64,000 bases of DNA from Roseivirga sp. UBA6052 (GCA_002427755.1 DIYO01000009.1:437296-501295); one strand, 5' to 3'. Counted from the stretch's first letter, positions 18,771-28,041 are shown. The notes: generated from the sequence alone by a model not told the origin. Made by a program: numbers and translations.

Positions 18771-19445
18771 TCAACCTCTTCCGCAATTTTTTTTATAAAT
18801 GTGCTCAGCCAATTCAAACTCATACATTGTATCAACATCAACCATTTCTTGTTCAGGTACATTTACAAGATGTGGGTTGTTTCTTTCAAGAGTCCAAAGA
18901 TTTCCTGTTTCCCTAAAATAGTTGACATTGATGATATGAAACGCATGACATGCCTTTACAAAAGTCACATCTTTATTTGTTGCCGCATTGCTTGCATCTT
19001 TATGGGTAACTGCGTTTCCATCCGAATCAAAAATCCAATCTCCTGTTGGAATAACCGCTGTATATGAATTGTAATCTGTAGCTTGAAAGTAATCGTAGGC
19101 TAGTTTAACCGTATCTATGGTTATACATGGCAAACAAGGATTAAAAACAAAAACGTAATCTGTAGGTACTTCAAGGTAGTGTGCAAATGTCACCTTTAAA
19201 GGATTAACTCCACGTTGAACAGCCTGAGAGTCTCTTTTAAGAATTTCCACATTTTCATACTCTTTTGCCAAATCAACTAATGGCTGTTCGGCCACCGCCA
19301 GAAACCTTTCATCGAAAAAGTCCATTTGATTTAGTTTCGAAAGAGCAATTTCTATTAAACTACTATCAGCAAACTCTCTCATCAATTTATTTGGCACCCT
19401 AGTGGATTGTAGCCTTGCATTGATTACTGCAGAAATTGTTTTCAT
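18771..19445 (-). CDS. Divergent CMP-sugar cytidylyltransferase (NeuA/SpsF-like)
   Basis: This 224-residue protein belongs to the CTP_transf_3 superfamily (NeuA, KdsB, SpsF). It opens with ISAVINARLQSTRVPNKLM, where the canonical enzymes have an IPARxGSxxxPxKN loop, and closes with VDVDTMYEFELAEHI, an aspartate-containing motif typical of the C-terminal half. It probably activates a nonulosonic acid or related sugar with CTP. Its loop departs from that of the classical NeuA encoded at 27295-28005, so a different substrate is likely. It is co-transcribed with the second neuB/neuC pair and a dehydrogenase. Confidence 0.72.
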   Translation of the reverse strand: MKTISAVINARLQSTRVPNKLMREFADSSLIEIALSKLNQMDFFDERFLAVAEQPLVDLAKEYENVEILKRDSQAVQRGVNPLKVTFAHYLEVPTDYVFVFNPCLPCITIDTVKLAYDYFQATDYNSYTAVIPTGDWIFDSDGNAVTHKDASNAATNKDVTFVKACHAFHIINVNYFRETGNLWTLERNNPHLVNVPEQEMVDVDTMYEFELAEHIYKKNCGRG

Positions 19446-19478
19446 AACGATTTTAAAATAAGTTAATCTTGATTTTCA

Positions 19479-20426
19479 TCATTGTAAATGCGCAGCAAGT
19501 TTCTCAATTATAAACTCATTTGCTGCCTCTACTGATTCCTTGGTAGCCCCACCAATATGAGGGGTAATTAATATATTATTATTAGTTTGAGCATAGCGAA
19601 TTAGCCTATCATGGACCATCCAGTTTTCACCTGAACCATATTCTGAAGACAATACATCTAAACCAGCCATGGCAACTTTACCACATTCTAAGTTCTTCAA
19701 TAGAGCTCCTTCATTCAAGATTTCTCCTCGAGATGTATTGATAATTATTACACCTTCTTTCATTAGGTTAAAAGAAGTTGTGTCGATTAATCCATCTGTT
19801 TCAGAATTAAGAGGAATATGAAAAGTGATTATGTCAGATTGAGAAAAAAGATCATTTTTTTGAACTAAACTAATTCTATTAGTAGATAAGGTTTCTATGT
19901 AAGGATCATAAGCTAATACCTTCATACCAAATGCCAGCCCATAATTGGCAACCATTTTTCCTAACCTTCCTAAACCAAATACCCCTAGTGTTTTTCCTTT
20001 TAACTCATTGCCTTTGAATAAATCTCTATTCCAAATTCCTGAATTAACACTTATTGAAGCAGAATTGATTTTTCTTACTAGGCTCAGTAATAAAGACCAT
20101 GAAAGTTCAGCAGTAGCTGTAACTGTTTCTAAGAACTTCGTTTCGCCCTTCAACGAAAGCACCTTAATTTTTAATCTCTCTGCTTCTTCTAAATCTATAT
20201 GATTTAAGCCTGTGGTAGGTGTAACAATATATTTTAGGTTTTTAGCATGTTGAAGTAGATTAATATTGAAATGGTATTTCAAACCAATTAAAACCACATC
20301 AGCATCATAAAGCGCTCCTTTAAGTTCCTCCGCTTCTCCACTGAAATCAACTACTTCACCTATGGATCGTAGATGCTTTTTACTCTTTTCAGAAAATCTA
20401 TTGGGTTCTGTATTCAGAATTTTCAT
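19479..20426 (-). CDS. D-isomer-specific 2-hydroxyacid dehydrogenase
   Basis: This 315-residue NAD-dependent oxidoreductase of the phosphoglycerate/lactate dehydrogenase family has the nucleotide fold GKTLGVFGLGRLGKMVANYG near residue 145. The catalytic Arg is in INTSRGEILNE, a Glu follows near residue 260, and the catalytic His is in LITPHIGGATKES. Membership of the family is clear but the substrate is not. It lies 8 bases from neuB and 33 bases from the cytidylyltransferase gene. A role in making or altering a 2-keto acid such as a nonulosonate intermediate is an inference from that context; a housekeeping serine-pathway role is less likely here. Confidence 0.85.
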   Translation of the reverse strand: MKILNTEPNRFSEKSKKHLRSIGEVVDFSGEAEELKGALYDADVVLIGLKYHFNINLLQHAKNLKYIVTPTTGLNHIDLEEAERLKIKVLSLKGETKFLETVTATAELSWSLLLSLVRKINSASISVNSGIWNRDLFKGNELKGKTLGVFGLGRLGKMVANYGLAFGMKVLAYDPYIETLSTNRISLVQKNDLFSQSDIITFHIPLNSETDGLIDTTSFNLMKEGVIIINTSRGEILNEGALLKNLECGKVAMAGLDVLSSEYGSGENWMVHDRLIRYAQTNNNILITPHIGGATKESVEAANEFIIEKLAAHLQ

Positions 20427-20433
20427 TTTGATC

Positions 20434-21471
20434 TTATTTCAGATCTGCCCATTTGAGATAGTCATCTTGGGCTTTGGCAACCAAAAGTGTTTTTCCTAAA
20501 ACATCATCATACGAGGTTGCTGGTATACCTAATGCCGGCTTTCTTGTGTCAGTATTTTCTATTGTCAGTTTGGTTCCGGCAGGAAGATCCTTATTAACCA
20601 CTACTGATTTGGTAAAAAGTGACCTCATTTCAGACATTTCATCAGCTAAACTATCTTTTGAAATGTTATTGTTCCTAGCAATCACAATGTCTTTGACTCC
20701 TCGGCATAAAGCACTCAATTGATCGAGGGTAAGGGATGCTTTGACATCTGGGCCAAACGAAGATTTATGCCATGTAACATGTACCTCCACCGCTCTTGCT
20801 CCGATAGCTACTGCAGCCAAACCTGCAGCTACATCTCCAGAATGGTCGGAAAATCCAATTGGCACCTTATACTTTTCTATATACTCAGGGATTAAGTTTA
20901 AACCCCAAAACTCGGGGGGGCATGGATATTTGTTAGTACACTGCATTAACAGTAATGGCGCATTAGCTGAATTAAAAAGATCAACTGCCCTTCCAATTTC
21001 ATCAAAATAGCTCATCCCTGTACTAAGAAATACTGGGTCTCCAAAGTTTGCAATCTTTCTAAGTAAGGGGATATTATTTGTTTCTCCAGAACCAATTTTC
21101 CATCCCTCAACACCAATTTCTTTCAACAGTTCAACTGCCTCTAAAGAAAAAGGGCTACTCATAAAAAATACCCCTTTGTCGTCACAATGCTTCTTTAGAT
21201 CGGCCCACTGCTCCTTCGTAAAACTAGTTCTTTTCCAGTAGTCTTGTCGTGTTGCATCCTGAGGAAAAACATTAACCCTAAATTTCTCGTGTTTGGTTCC
21301 TTCTGCTTTGGCAATATGAGTTTGAAACTTAACTGCATCTGCACCTGCATCTGCTATAGCATCAATAAAAGCATGAGCCATTCCGAGACTACCGTCATGA
21401 GCTAGGCCTACTTCACCTATGATAAAGCCATCCTTAAAGAAGCCGTCTCGATTCTCAGAATGATTTATCAC
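20434..21471 (-). CDS. neuB: NeuB-family nonulosonic acid synthase, copy 2
   Basis: This 345-residue enzyme condenses phosphoenolpyruvate with an N-acylated amino sugar to give a nine-carbon keto sugar acid. The TIM-barrel part starts with IGEVGLAHDGSLGMAHAFI. It includes FMSSPFSLEAVELL, KIGSGETNNIPLL, and the metal-binding histidines in GFSDHSGD and VEVHVTWHKS. A C-terminal SAF (antifreeze-like) domain covers about residues 285-345. The start is GTG and overlaps the neuC stop by 4 bases. It is only moderately similar to the second synthase at 29177-30232, so it may use a different sugar (sialic, legionaminic or related). The window gives no LegB/PseB dehydratase to decide between them. Confidence 0.88.
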   Translation of the reverse strand: MINHSENRDGFFKDGFIIGEVGLAHDGSLGMAHAFIDAIADAGADAVKFQTHIAKAEGTKHEKFRVNVFPQDATRQDYWKRTSFTKEQWADLKKHCDDKGVFFMSSPFSLEAVELLKEIGVEGWKIGSGETNNIPLLRKIANFGDPVFLSTGMSYFDEIGRAVDLFNSANAPLLLMQCTNKYPCPPEFWGLNLIPEYIEKYKVPIGFSDHSGDVAAGLAAVAIGARAVEVHVTWHKSSFGPDVKASLTLDQLSALCRGVKDIVIARNNNISKDSLADEMSEMRSLFTKSVVVNKDLPAGTKLTIENTDTRKPALGIPATSYDDVLGKTLLVAKAQDDYLKWADLK

Positions 21472-22586
21472 AAGTCCTGATCTAGAAAGTTAATAATATG
21501 TTGTGCAATTAAGTTTGAACAACCCGGCTTAAGATAAATATTCTCTTTAGGGAATCTATATCCGTCTTTTTCTCTTAATGTAGTTTCGAGTAGTTCATAG
21601 TCTTCTCCCACATCAATTACATTTTTATTACGCTCTCGATTTGCTTGCCTTGAACCTATATTAATAACAGGAACCCCAAATAGGGCCGCTTCTCTTATAC
21701 CTGCACTCGAATTTCCAATCATAAAACTTGAATGTGCCATAGCATGTACAAATCCTTCAAGAGGAATATGCCTTATCATGTAGAAGTTTCTGTTTTGATT
21801 GTGATTTGCAATTCCAGACACAATATCTGAATTATTGGCATCAACATTAGGGTAAAAAATGAGCGCCTTTCTATTAAATTTTTCTAGAATACCCAATAAC
21901 CTATCCATGTCCACGTCCTTTTCATTAGTAGTATCAGGATGTACCATCACTAGAAAGTATGGCTCACCCTGGGATATTTGAATAGGATGTTTGAAAGTTT
22001 TGTTAAGCCTTCCTGGATCAAAATAACTACCGACTTCAATGTCACTAATATACTCAACTGCCGGACAACCATAATTCAGGATTTGTTCTTTGTTAATACC
22101 GAATCTGTTTAAGCTTTCAGCACTTTTCTCTGTAGCAACAAAGTGTAGTGTTGAAAAATTGGTAAAAACATCTCTGATCACATTATCTATTGTACCGCTC
22201 AACTCTCCACCTTGGATATGAGCAATTGGAATGTTCATCAATGAAGATGCCACCACAGGTGCCAACATGTCAAATCTATCTCCTACAATTAAAATAATAT
22301 CTGGTCGCTTATCAGCAAAGAAAGAGGCATGCTCAATAATAGATACGCCTACGGTCTTTGCCATAGCCTCATGTGAATCATTTAGTAAAGTACAATCGAT
22401 TTTTTTTGAAATCTTCCATCCATCAGATTCTAAATCATCTAACGCCTTCCCGTACCTCTCAAGTAAAACAGTAGAACTAGCGACAATAAATATCTCTACA
22501 TCATTATGATCATTCAGTTCGAATAAGACCTTTTTTAGTTTAGAATAGTTTGTTCTGTTCGTAATCGCAACAGCTACTTTTTTCAT
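21468..22586 (-). CDS. neuC: NeuC-type UDP-N-acetylglucosamine 2-epimerase (hydrolysing), copy 2
   Basis: This 372-residue GT-B-fold enzyme splits UDP from UDP-GlcNAc or a diacetamido analogue while inverting C2. It delivers ManNAc or a 6-deoxy analogue to the adjoining NeuB. The family motifs are ILIVGDRFDMLAP, AHIQGGELSGTIDNVIRD (near residue 120), LVMVHPDTTNEKDVD and SSFMIGNSSAGIREAALFG. It feeds the neuB that follows, with which it is translationally coupled. Another copy at 28042-29184 shares all of these motifs but differs widely outside them. Confidence 0.87.
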   Translation of the reverse strand: MKKVAVAITNRTNYSKLKKVLFELNDHNDVEIFIVASSTVLLERYGKALDDLESDGWKISKKIDCTLLNDSHEAMAKTVGVSIIEHASFFADKRPDIILIVGDRFDMLAPVVASSLMNIPIAHIQGGELSGTIDNVIRDVFTNFSTLHFVATEKSAESLNRFGINKEQILNYGCPAVEYISDIEVGSYFDPGRLNKTFKHPIQISQGEPYFLVMVHPDTTNEKDVDMDRLLGILEKFNRKALIFYPNVDANNSDIVSGIANHNQNRNFYMIRHIPLEGFVHAMAHSSFMIGNSSAGIREAALFGVPVINIGSRQANRERNKNVIDVGEDYELLETTLREKDGYRFPKENIYLKPGCSNLIAQHIINFLDQDL

Positions 22587-22615
22587 TATCTAATCATTCA
22601 ATTATTGACAATCCT

Positions 22616-23491
22616 TTATTTGACTTTGCAAATAGCCCTTGTTGTTCCTCCAATGCGGAACAAGCTATATAAAGATCGTATTAATGCTAATCTTGGAGAA
22701 AAAGCATAATTCTTGATAAAACCCACTGGTTCTAATCCAGCCAATTTAAGTGCTTTGTTGAAAGACTTTGGTGTGAATCCATTAAGATGCTCAAACGGAG
22801 CCATGATATGTGTTCTTAAACCATCAAAAGGCCATTCATCCCAGACTTTATCATTCTTCAAGTCGTGGTTAATATTTGGCACTGATACATAAATTAAAGA
22901 ATTACTATGTGATAATTTAACAAGAGTTCTCAGAACTTCGGAAGGGCTTTTTACGTGCTCCAACACTTGATTGAGTATAATAATATCATATTTGTAGGCG
23001 TTTATAGAATCAAGCTTATTTGTGAAAATTATACCATCTTCTTGATTGACCGTGTTCCGCTCAAGAGAGGGCTCATAAGCTGTAACATTTAGACCTTCTT
23101 TTGCCGCAATTTTAGCCAAAACCCCAGCCCCAGAACCGAAATCTAATAAGGTAATATTTTCAGATCTTGATGCTAATTTGATCAATCGCCTAACTAGGCC
23201 TGTAAGTACATTAATCTTTTCACGTTCAGCTCTATTTCTAGTATCTTCATCGTATAAGAATCTACCAGATGCATACATCTTATTGAGTTCTTCATCTTTC
23301 GGTAAATTCAAGTAATAATAAAAATCACAGTTTTTACAGTAATTGATAACTGGATGAGTACCCGATTTCACAATTTCATCCAAAACACCGTTATACTTCA
23401 ATGCACTATATTTAGCAAAACTAGAGGCATTATTATTATCTAATTCGCAAACCTTTTTAGTATTAATACTCGAGCAATTTCTGCAACTCAT
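22616..23491 (-). CDS. SAM methyltransferase with N-terminal zinc-ribbon-like cysteines
   Basis: This 291-residue class I methyltransferase is preceded by two Cys pairs, CRNC at residues 3-6 and YCKNC near residue 53, which together could bind zinc. This layout is known from sugar C-methyltransferases of the Methyltransf_13/23 type. The SAM motif is LLDFGSGAGVLAKIAA near residue 117 and the motif IV region is DIIILNQVLEHVKSP. It probably methylates an activated sugar or a glycan residue. It lies 29 bases upstream of neuC, and its own promoter is not evident. Confidence 0.8.
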   Translation of the reverse strand: MSCRNCSSINTKKVCELDNNNASSFAKYSALKYNGVLDEIVKSGTHPVINYCKNCDFYYYLNLPKDEELNKMYASGRFLYDEDTRNRAEREKINVLTGLVRRLIKLASRSENITLLDFGSGAGVLAKIAAKEGLNVTAYEPSLERNTVNQEDGIIFTNKLDSINAYKYDIIILNQVLEHVKSPSEVLRTLVKLSHSNSLIYVSVPNINHDLKNDKVWDEWPFDGLRTHIMAPFEHLNGFTPKSFNKALKLAGLEPVGFIKNYAFSPRLALIRSLYSLFRIGGTTRAICKVK

Positions 23492-23527
23492 TGTATAAAC
23501 TATTGAATGGTGGAATACCCTATTGAA

Positions 23528-24178
23528 TTAATGCGTTAAACGTAAAAATATCTTGTGCTTGAAGTACTCATACCGAAACTTTCTATGTAAGAAACCATCT
23601 TTAAAGCCGCTTTTTCTTTCTACTTTAAAATTTTCTCTGAGCAGCTTTTCTAGCTCTTTGAATGTGTATTTAGCAACGTGAGTAGGATCATCCTTCAACT
23701 TGTGCTTATGCTTATGAATAAAAGCGTCATAGTAGTCGTAAAACCTTTTTATCGGATATTGAGGTGTAGTAATAAAAAAACTTCCAGTATTAGGCTTTAG
23801 TACATTTTTAATTTGAAGCAATAATGGTACTATTTTATTCTTAGGAACGTGCTCGACAACTTCCATCATTATAATAATATCAATATCTTTTTCCTCAAGG
23901 GCAAAGAATTCGTCATTCCAATAAACTTGACTCCATCCCATTTCATGACAGCGGTCTATTCTTTTTTGAGATACTTCTGTCCCAAAAATATTTTGTTTAG
24001 CAAATCCATTATTTACTAAAAAGTTATAAAACTTACCGTCACCGCAACCAATATCCAGAATTTTTAACTCAGGTCTTGAATCCTTGGGTATTGACAAAAG
24101 CATGTTTTCAAATGCTGGTGGAACTTTTTGGTTGAAATGTTTAAAATCTGCGTAAGCTTCAAAGTCTTGGTTATTCAT
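23528..24178 (-). CDS. Class I SAM-dependent methyltransferase
   Basis: This methyltransferase of about 216 residues has motif I ILDIGCGDGKFYNFL near residue 46, an acidic post-I region with IFGTEVSQ, and the motif IV region IIIMMEVVEHVPKN. The C-terminal third is highly basic (HKHKHKLKDD, RRKF-like stretches), which could mean association with phosphorylated or lipid-linked substrates. A GTG two codons upstream is possible; the ATG at 24176-24178 is preferred. It is the third of several methyltransferase-like genes in this locus. Confidence 0.8.
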   Translation of the reverse strand: MNNQDFEAYADFKHFNQKVPPAFENMLLSIPKDSRPELKILDIGCGDGKFYNFLVNNGFAKQNIFGTEVSQKRIDRCHEMGWSQVYWNDEFFALEEKDIDIIIMMEVVEHVPKNKIVPLLLQIKNVLKPNTGSFFITTPQYPIKRFYDYYDAFIHKHKHKLKDDPTHVAKYTFKELEKLLRENFKVERKSGFKDGFLHRKFRYEYFKHKIFLRLTH

Positions 24179-24200
24179 AAACACTCATATTTGGTCGATT

Positions 24201-25184
24201 CTATAATTTTTTTATTTCTGAAAGGTACTCCTTTACCGCCCTTTTGATTGAAAAAAAGTCTCTTGAATTTCTAACGTTATCGACATAGTTTTTCCTATGC
24301 TTTTTTGAATAGGATACAAGATGCTCAATGGGCATTTCATTAAATGCAAAACCATTATTCTTGACAATTTCAGCACTACTGCCCGTATCTGAATTATAGA
24401 TCACGGGGAGGCCGGATATTATAGCTTCAAAAAGCACATTGGGACAGGGGTCTTTAATGGCAGGATGCAATAGATAATGAGATTCAGCGTATATCTCTTT
24501 AATTTGTTCCTTAGTTTTTACTCCTTCAAGGATAACATTACCTGCAGATTGGCCTTTTGGCCAATTACCAATATGTCTTACCTTCACGCCATCAAGACTA
24601 GCAATATCTCTAATGATATCATGCCGCTTTGTTTTTCTAGGACTAAATGTATTTGATACTAAAACAAGTTCGTCAGAATCGGACAACTCTTTATCAAATG
24701 AATTTTGATTGTAGAACTCTCCGGCACCATTATGTATTATTATCGAATTCTCTTCTACTTTTTTTCTCCAAAAAAATGGAGCGTATTTTAAGAAAAACTC
24801 TTTTTGATAATGACTTTGGAATATCGTTAAATCCGACTTTCTGATTAGAAAATAAGTGAGTATATCATCCTTGATACCAAACAATAAATACCTTATCCCT
24901 ATATTAAAAGCATGAGCTTTAAGATTAACTACTCTTGTTATAATGGGTATACCTTTTTCAGAGGCCACTTGTAGTATTTGCTTAATTTCTTTCTTAGACA
25001 AAGTCCCTCTTTCTGGACCTTTTGACAACTGATTTATAAATATATGAGTTGTCGAATCGTCAATTGAATCAAATGATACCTCTGCATTTCCTTCCTTCTC
25101 CATGAACTTGTAAATGCTTCTAATGAAGCTGTTCGCACCTCCCCAAGGCTTCTCCGTATGCTTATATGTACAGAATAATTTCAC
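24201..25184 (-). CDS. Family 4 glycosyltransferase (GT-B)
   Basis: This 327-residue protein opens with LFCTYKHTEKPWGGANSFIR, the glycine-rich loop of GT4 enzymes. In its C-terminal half it has LVLVSNTFSPRKTKRHDII, VILEGVKTKEQI and PCPNVLFEAIISGLPVIYN, containing the nucleotide-sugar-binding Glu. It is somewhat shorter than most GT4 enzymes but has both halves. It should add a sugar to the repeat unit; its donor is unknown. The start codon is GTG. Confidence 0.83.
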   Translation of the reverse strand: MKLFCTYKHTEKPWGGANSFIRSIYKFMEKEGNAEVSFDSIDDSTTHIFINQLSKGPERGTLSKKEIKQILQVASEKGIPIITRVVNLKAHAFNIGIRYLLFGIKDDILTYFLIRKSDLTIFQSHYQKEFFLKYAPFFWRKKVEENSIIIHNGAGEFYNQNSFDKELSDSDELVLVSNTFSPRKTKRHDIIRDIASLDGVKVRHIGNWPKGQSAGNVILEGVKTKEQIKEIYAESHYLLHPAIKDPCPNVLFEAIISGLPVIYNSDTGSSAEIVKNNGFAFNEMPIEHLVSYSKKHRKNYVDNVRNSRDFFSIKRAVKEYLSEIKKL

Positions 25185-25191
25185 TTCTTAT

Positions 25192-25989
25192 TTAGGAATT
25201 CATAAAATCTATTGCAGCTGCATTCCAAGGCCCTAATGGTTCTTCTTTGAGCTCGAAGAAATGTTGATCATATTCCGGCAAAAACTCGTGCTCCCAATTT
25301 CTTTGGAAGTTGGTTTTCAAAAATCGGGCGTTAGCAGTTCTACCGTCTACAATTATTAATGTGCCAGGTTCCAGAAAATGCTCGATACATAGAATATCTG
25401 CAGCCATAGGCATTCGATCCAAATGTCTAGTATGTAAGCCTCTCACATCACCTTGTACTGAGAACTGATCGGGGCCATCCAAATAAATAAGGTCTGGTCT
25501 AACATTAGGAATACCATCATAATAAGTGCAAATCCTAGAATTGAATTCACCCATATGCAAAGAACAGAGATGAAAGTTGACACTCTCATGATGTTTAAGC
25601 CTTTCCTCAACTATGCTTCTCCACTCTGGGTTATTCTCTATAGAGTGGATTTCAAAAGGGTGAGCGATTCTAAGCTTGTCTTTGACAGTTTGAGCATATT
25701 GATCTTTATTTTTCTTTATTGCATCTGCAAATATGCTCGTAGATTTTCCACCTCCAAACTCAAGAATCGTTCTAACTTTTCTTTTTCTAACCAAGTAATG
25801 AAGCCTAATCAAATCATCTAGTTCAGCTGGAAAAGGGGTCTTATTATTCGGGTCAATTGACTCCCATTTAACGACTTTCTTTTGATCCACTTCTCCATAA
25901 TTTTCAATGTCGATTTCTATCATTGGTAGTTTGTGGAGATCATTTTCAAGACAATACGCCTTATAATCTAGTTGGCTGAAATCTATCAT
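25192..25989 (-). CDS. Class I methyltransferase-like protein with an LDGP motif
   Basis: This 265-residue protein has a glycine-rich SAM-like motif TILEFGGGKSTSIFADAI near residue 80, an acidic strand end in IHSIENNPEW, and PDLIYLDGPDQFSVQG near residue 177. These match the ELGSGTTS and YIDGP motifs of the protein at 13688-14401, which suggests shared ancestry. An invariant-looking EPGTLIIVDGRTANA follows. A role as O- or N-methyltransferase on a glycan precursor is plausible but not shown. It is followed 8 bases later by a glycosyltransferase gene. Confidence 0.65.
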   Translation of the reverse strand: MIDFSQLDYKAYCLENDLHKLPMIEIDIENYGEVDQKKVVKWESIDPNNKTPFPAELDDLIRLHYLVRKRKVRTILEFGGGKSTSIFADAIKKNKDQYAQTVKDKLRIAHPFEIHSIENNPEWRSIVEERLKHHESVNFHLCSLHMGEFNSRICTYYDGIPNVRPDLIYLDGPDQFSVQGDVRGLHTRHLDRMPMAADILCIEHFLEPGTLIIVDGRTANARFLKTNFQRNWEHEFLPEYDQHFFELKEEPLGPWNAAAIDFMNS

Positions 25990-25990
25990 G

Positions 25991-27298
25991 TTAGTTCCTT
26001 ATTCTAAAGAGTTCATTATGAATTTTTTGCACCGTTACAGGCTCAATCCTATTATCAAGCATTCTGTAGTAAGACAAAAGTGACTTTATCCAAGACAGTT
26101 TTAAGTCCTTAATTTTGTTGTGTGAAAGTTTGTTGATTCTGCTAAAGTTCTCTGGTGCTAGTGTATTGTAAAGGGACTTGAGCTTATTTTTTGTGATCTG
26201 TTTTAAAAGTATCCGGTATGGTACTTTGGGTAGATTATCTCTGAAGATTTTCTCAAATTCTTGAACAATGTGCTCAGAAGAATTTACATCTGAACTAAAA
26301 TAGTTCTTTAATAATTCTTTCACTTTTTCAGATGTCCCTTCTTTTTGTAGTTCCATCTGAATAACTGAATAAACATCCTGATCACTTGTAATCCTGCAAC
26401 TAACTTCTAATGGCAAAGCAGTAACAATATTAGGATCATAATTTTCTGGTAATAGAGAAAACGCCTTTTTTCCCAAAAAGACTGCCTCTATCGCAGTAGT
26501 ACAATCAGGATGAACTACGTATGACGAACCTAATATCCAAGGAACCACCGATCCTTCGTAAATAACATCCACATTAGGTAAATCACTCAATCGCGATTTA
26601 TAAAATCCTACTTCCTCTTCTGGGTGTGGTCTTAATATAACTTTCTGATTAGATTTAGTAGCAATCTCCCTAATGGTCTTGGTAATTAATTCACATTTCT
26701 GTTTATCAAAAGCTATTATATCATCCAAACTAGAAAAGCGGTCACCATAATTCTTTCGAATAAAGTCATCACCATTGATGTTATTACCGAAACCCATATT
26801 TGTATTAATCAAGACATAGTCTCCGTGCTCCTTTGTTAATGTATCCACTTCTTTCTTATATATCTTTCGATATTGAGCAGAAAGGAGCTGAAATCTCGGA
26901 TGGCCTGAAGTTGACACACGACTAAAATCTCTTATATGCCCTTGCACAACTTTTCTTTGAACAGAACCCCAAAAAAACACATGATCAGCATAATCAAATA
27001 ATTCTTTAGCGTATCTATGCTTAATGATTCTGTCATCTGCATAATCAACAGCACCTTCCTCATCTAATGACATGATCAGACCTCGCTTTGATTTTATGAT
27101 ATCGTAAAACTTTTGTGACACACCATTATGAAAACCTTTATCGAAATAGACATAATCTTCTGTCTCTTCCAGTAGATTTAGAATAGCACTTTTGGTACCT
27201 ATGTAACAATCAAAGCCTTTTAAACTTAATAAAGCAGAAAGATAAACCTTGTAAGGTATCTCTCTAGAAGCAGTTTCTACAGGAATATACAAGTTCAT
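25991..27298 (-). CDS. Surface carbohydrate biosynthesis protein, CMP-sugar GT-B-like
   Basis: This 435-residue protein resembles the capsule/surface carbohydrate biosynthesis group related to Kdo- and polysialyl-transferases. It has the HP motif in KVILRPHPEEEVG near residue 222 and a second conserved block VVHPDCTTAIEAVFLGKKAF near residue 260, which would contact the CMP-sugar. The N-terminal third has an MNLYIPVETASREIPYKVYL opening typical of the group. It is directly downstream of the CMP-nonulosonate synthetase gene with a 4-base overlap, so transfer of the nonulosonic acid is the favoured function. This is inference. Confidence 0.68.
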   Translation of the reverse strand: MNLYIPVETASREIPYKVYLSALLSLKGFDCYIGTKSAILNLLEETEDYVYFDKGFHNGVSQKFYDIIKSKRGLIMSLDEEGAVDYADDRIIKHRYAKELFDYADHVFFWGSVQRKVVQGHIRDFSRVSTSGHPRFQLLSAQYRKIYKKEVDTLTKEHGDYVLINTNMGFGNNINGDDFIRKNYGDRFSSLDDIIAFDKQKCELITKTIREIATKSNQKVILRPHPEEEVGFYKSRLSDLPNVDVIYEGSVVPWILGSSYVVHPDCTTAIEAVFLGKKAFSLLPENYDPNIVTALPLEVSCRITSDQDVYSVIQMELQKEGTSEKVKELLKNYFSSDVNSSEHIVQEFEKIFRDNLPKVPYRILLKQITKNKLKSLYNTLAPENFSRINKLSHNKIKDLKLSWIKSLLSYYRMLDNRIEPVTVQKIHNELFRIRN

Positions 27299-28005
27299 TT
27301 TGACATGGAGGTGAGCTTACTTTCGGCAGCTAGCCAATCTAATTCATCATCGATGTTGATGGATCTACCTGCAGGCATGATGTATGGCAATACTTCCTTG
27401 CCATAAAAGATGCCCTTAACAATATTTCTCCGTTTTATGGCATAAATAGCGCCATTAATCTTATATGCCGTAGGCTCAAATAACTGCCTTGGTGTTCCCT
27501 CCGGGGCTTCTTTCCAAATAGGTTTAAGACGGCCATCTTCTATCTTTCTTATAATCAAAGGGTGATTTTGGTTGGCTTCATTTACACCTATTACTGAATC
27601 TGCATTTTGATTTGCCTCAAGAGTGGCAATTGCGTTGTGAATATCTTCTGAAATACGAAAAGGAGAAGGTGGTTCTAAATATGCAATTAGAGGATACTCT
27701 GTTTGGTCTTCTGCCTCTACAAAACTCAGAGCATGTTGAACAACTCCTATTGCTCGAGCAGTATCTGAGGCGAGCTCGGCAGGCCTTAAAAATGGAACAT
27801 CTGCATTAAAAGTCTTTGATACTTCCGCAATTTCCTCATCGTCTGTAGAAACAATTAATCGGTCAATGATTTTGCACTTCTGTGCTACTTCAATTGTGTA
27901 GCTGATAAGCGGCTTTCCATTTAAGAGCTTAATGTTTTTTCTTGGTACGCCCTTCGAACCTCCCCTAGCAGGAATTATTCCTAGAACTTTGGAACCATTA
28001 ATCAT
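27295..28005 (-). CDS. neuA: CMP-N-acylneuraminate synthetase
   Basis: This 236-residue protein is a classical NeuA. It opens with LGIIPARGGSKGVPRKNIK, the CTP-binding loop, followed by KPLISYTIEVAQ, IVSTDDEEIAEVS, RPAELASDT and SINIDDELDWLAAE, which supply the metal-binding aspartates. It makes CMP-nonulosonate from CTP and the NeuB product. The gene order neuB, neuC, neuA in direction of transcription forms a complete three-step route from UDP-GlcNAc or an analogue. The next gene encodes a likely transferase. Confidence 0.9.
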   Translation of the reverse strand: MINGSKVLGIIPARGGSKGVPRKNIKLLNGKPLISYTIEVAQKCKIIDRLIVSTDDEEIAEVSKTFNADVPFLRPAELASDTARAIGVVQHALSFVEAEDQTEYPLIAYLEPPSPFRISEDIHNAIATLEANQNADSVIGVNEANQNHPLIIRKIEDGRLKPIWKEAPEGTPRQLFEPTAYKINGAIYAIKRRNIVKGIFYGKEVLPYIMPAGRSINIDDELDWLAAESKLTSMSK

Positions 28006-28041
28006 ATTCGTTATTTAGATTGATCAGATCAATTCTGGAAA

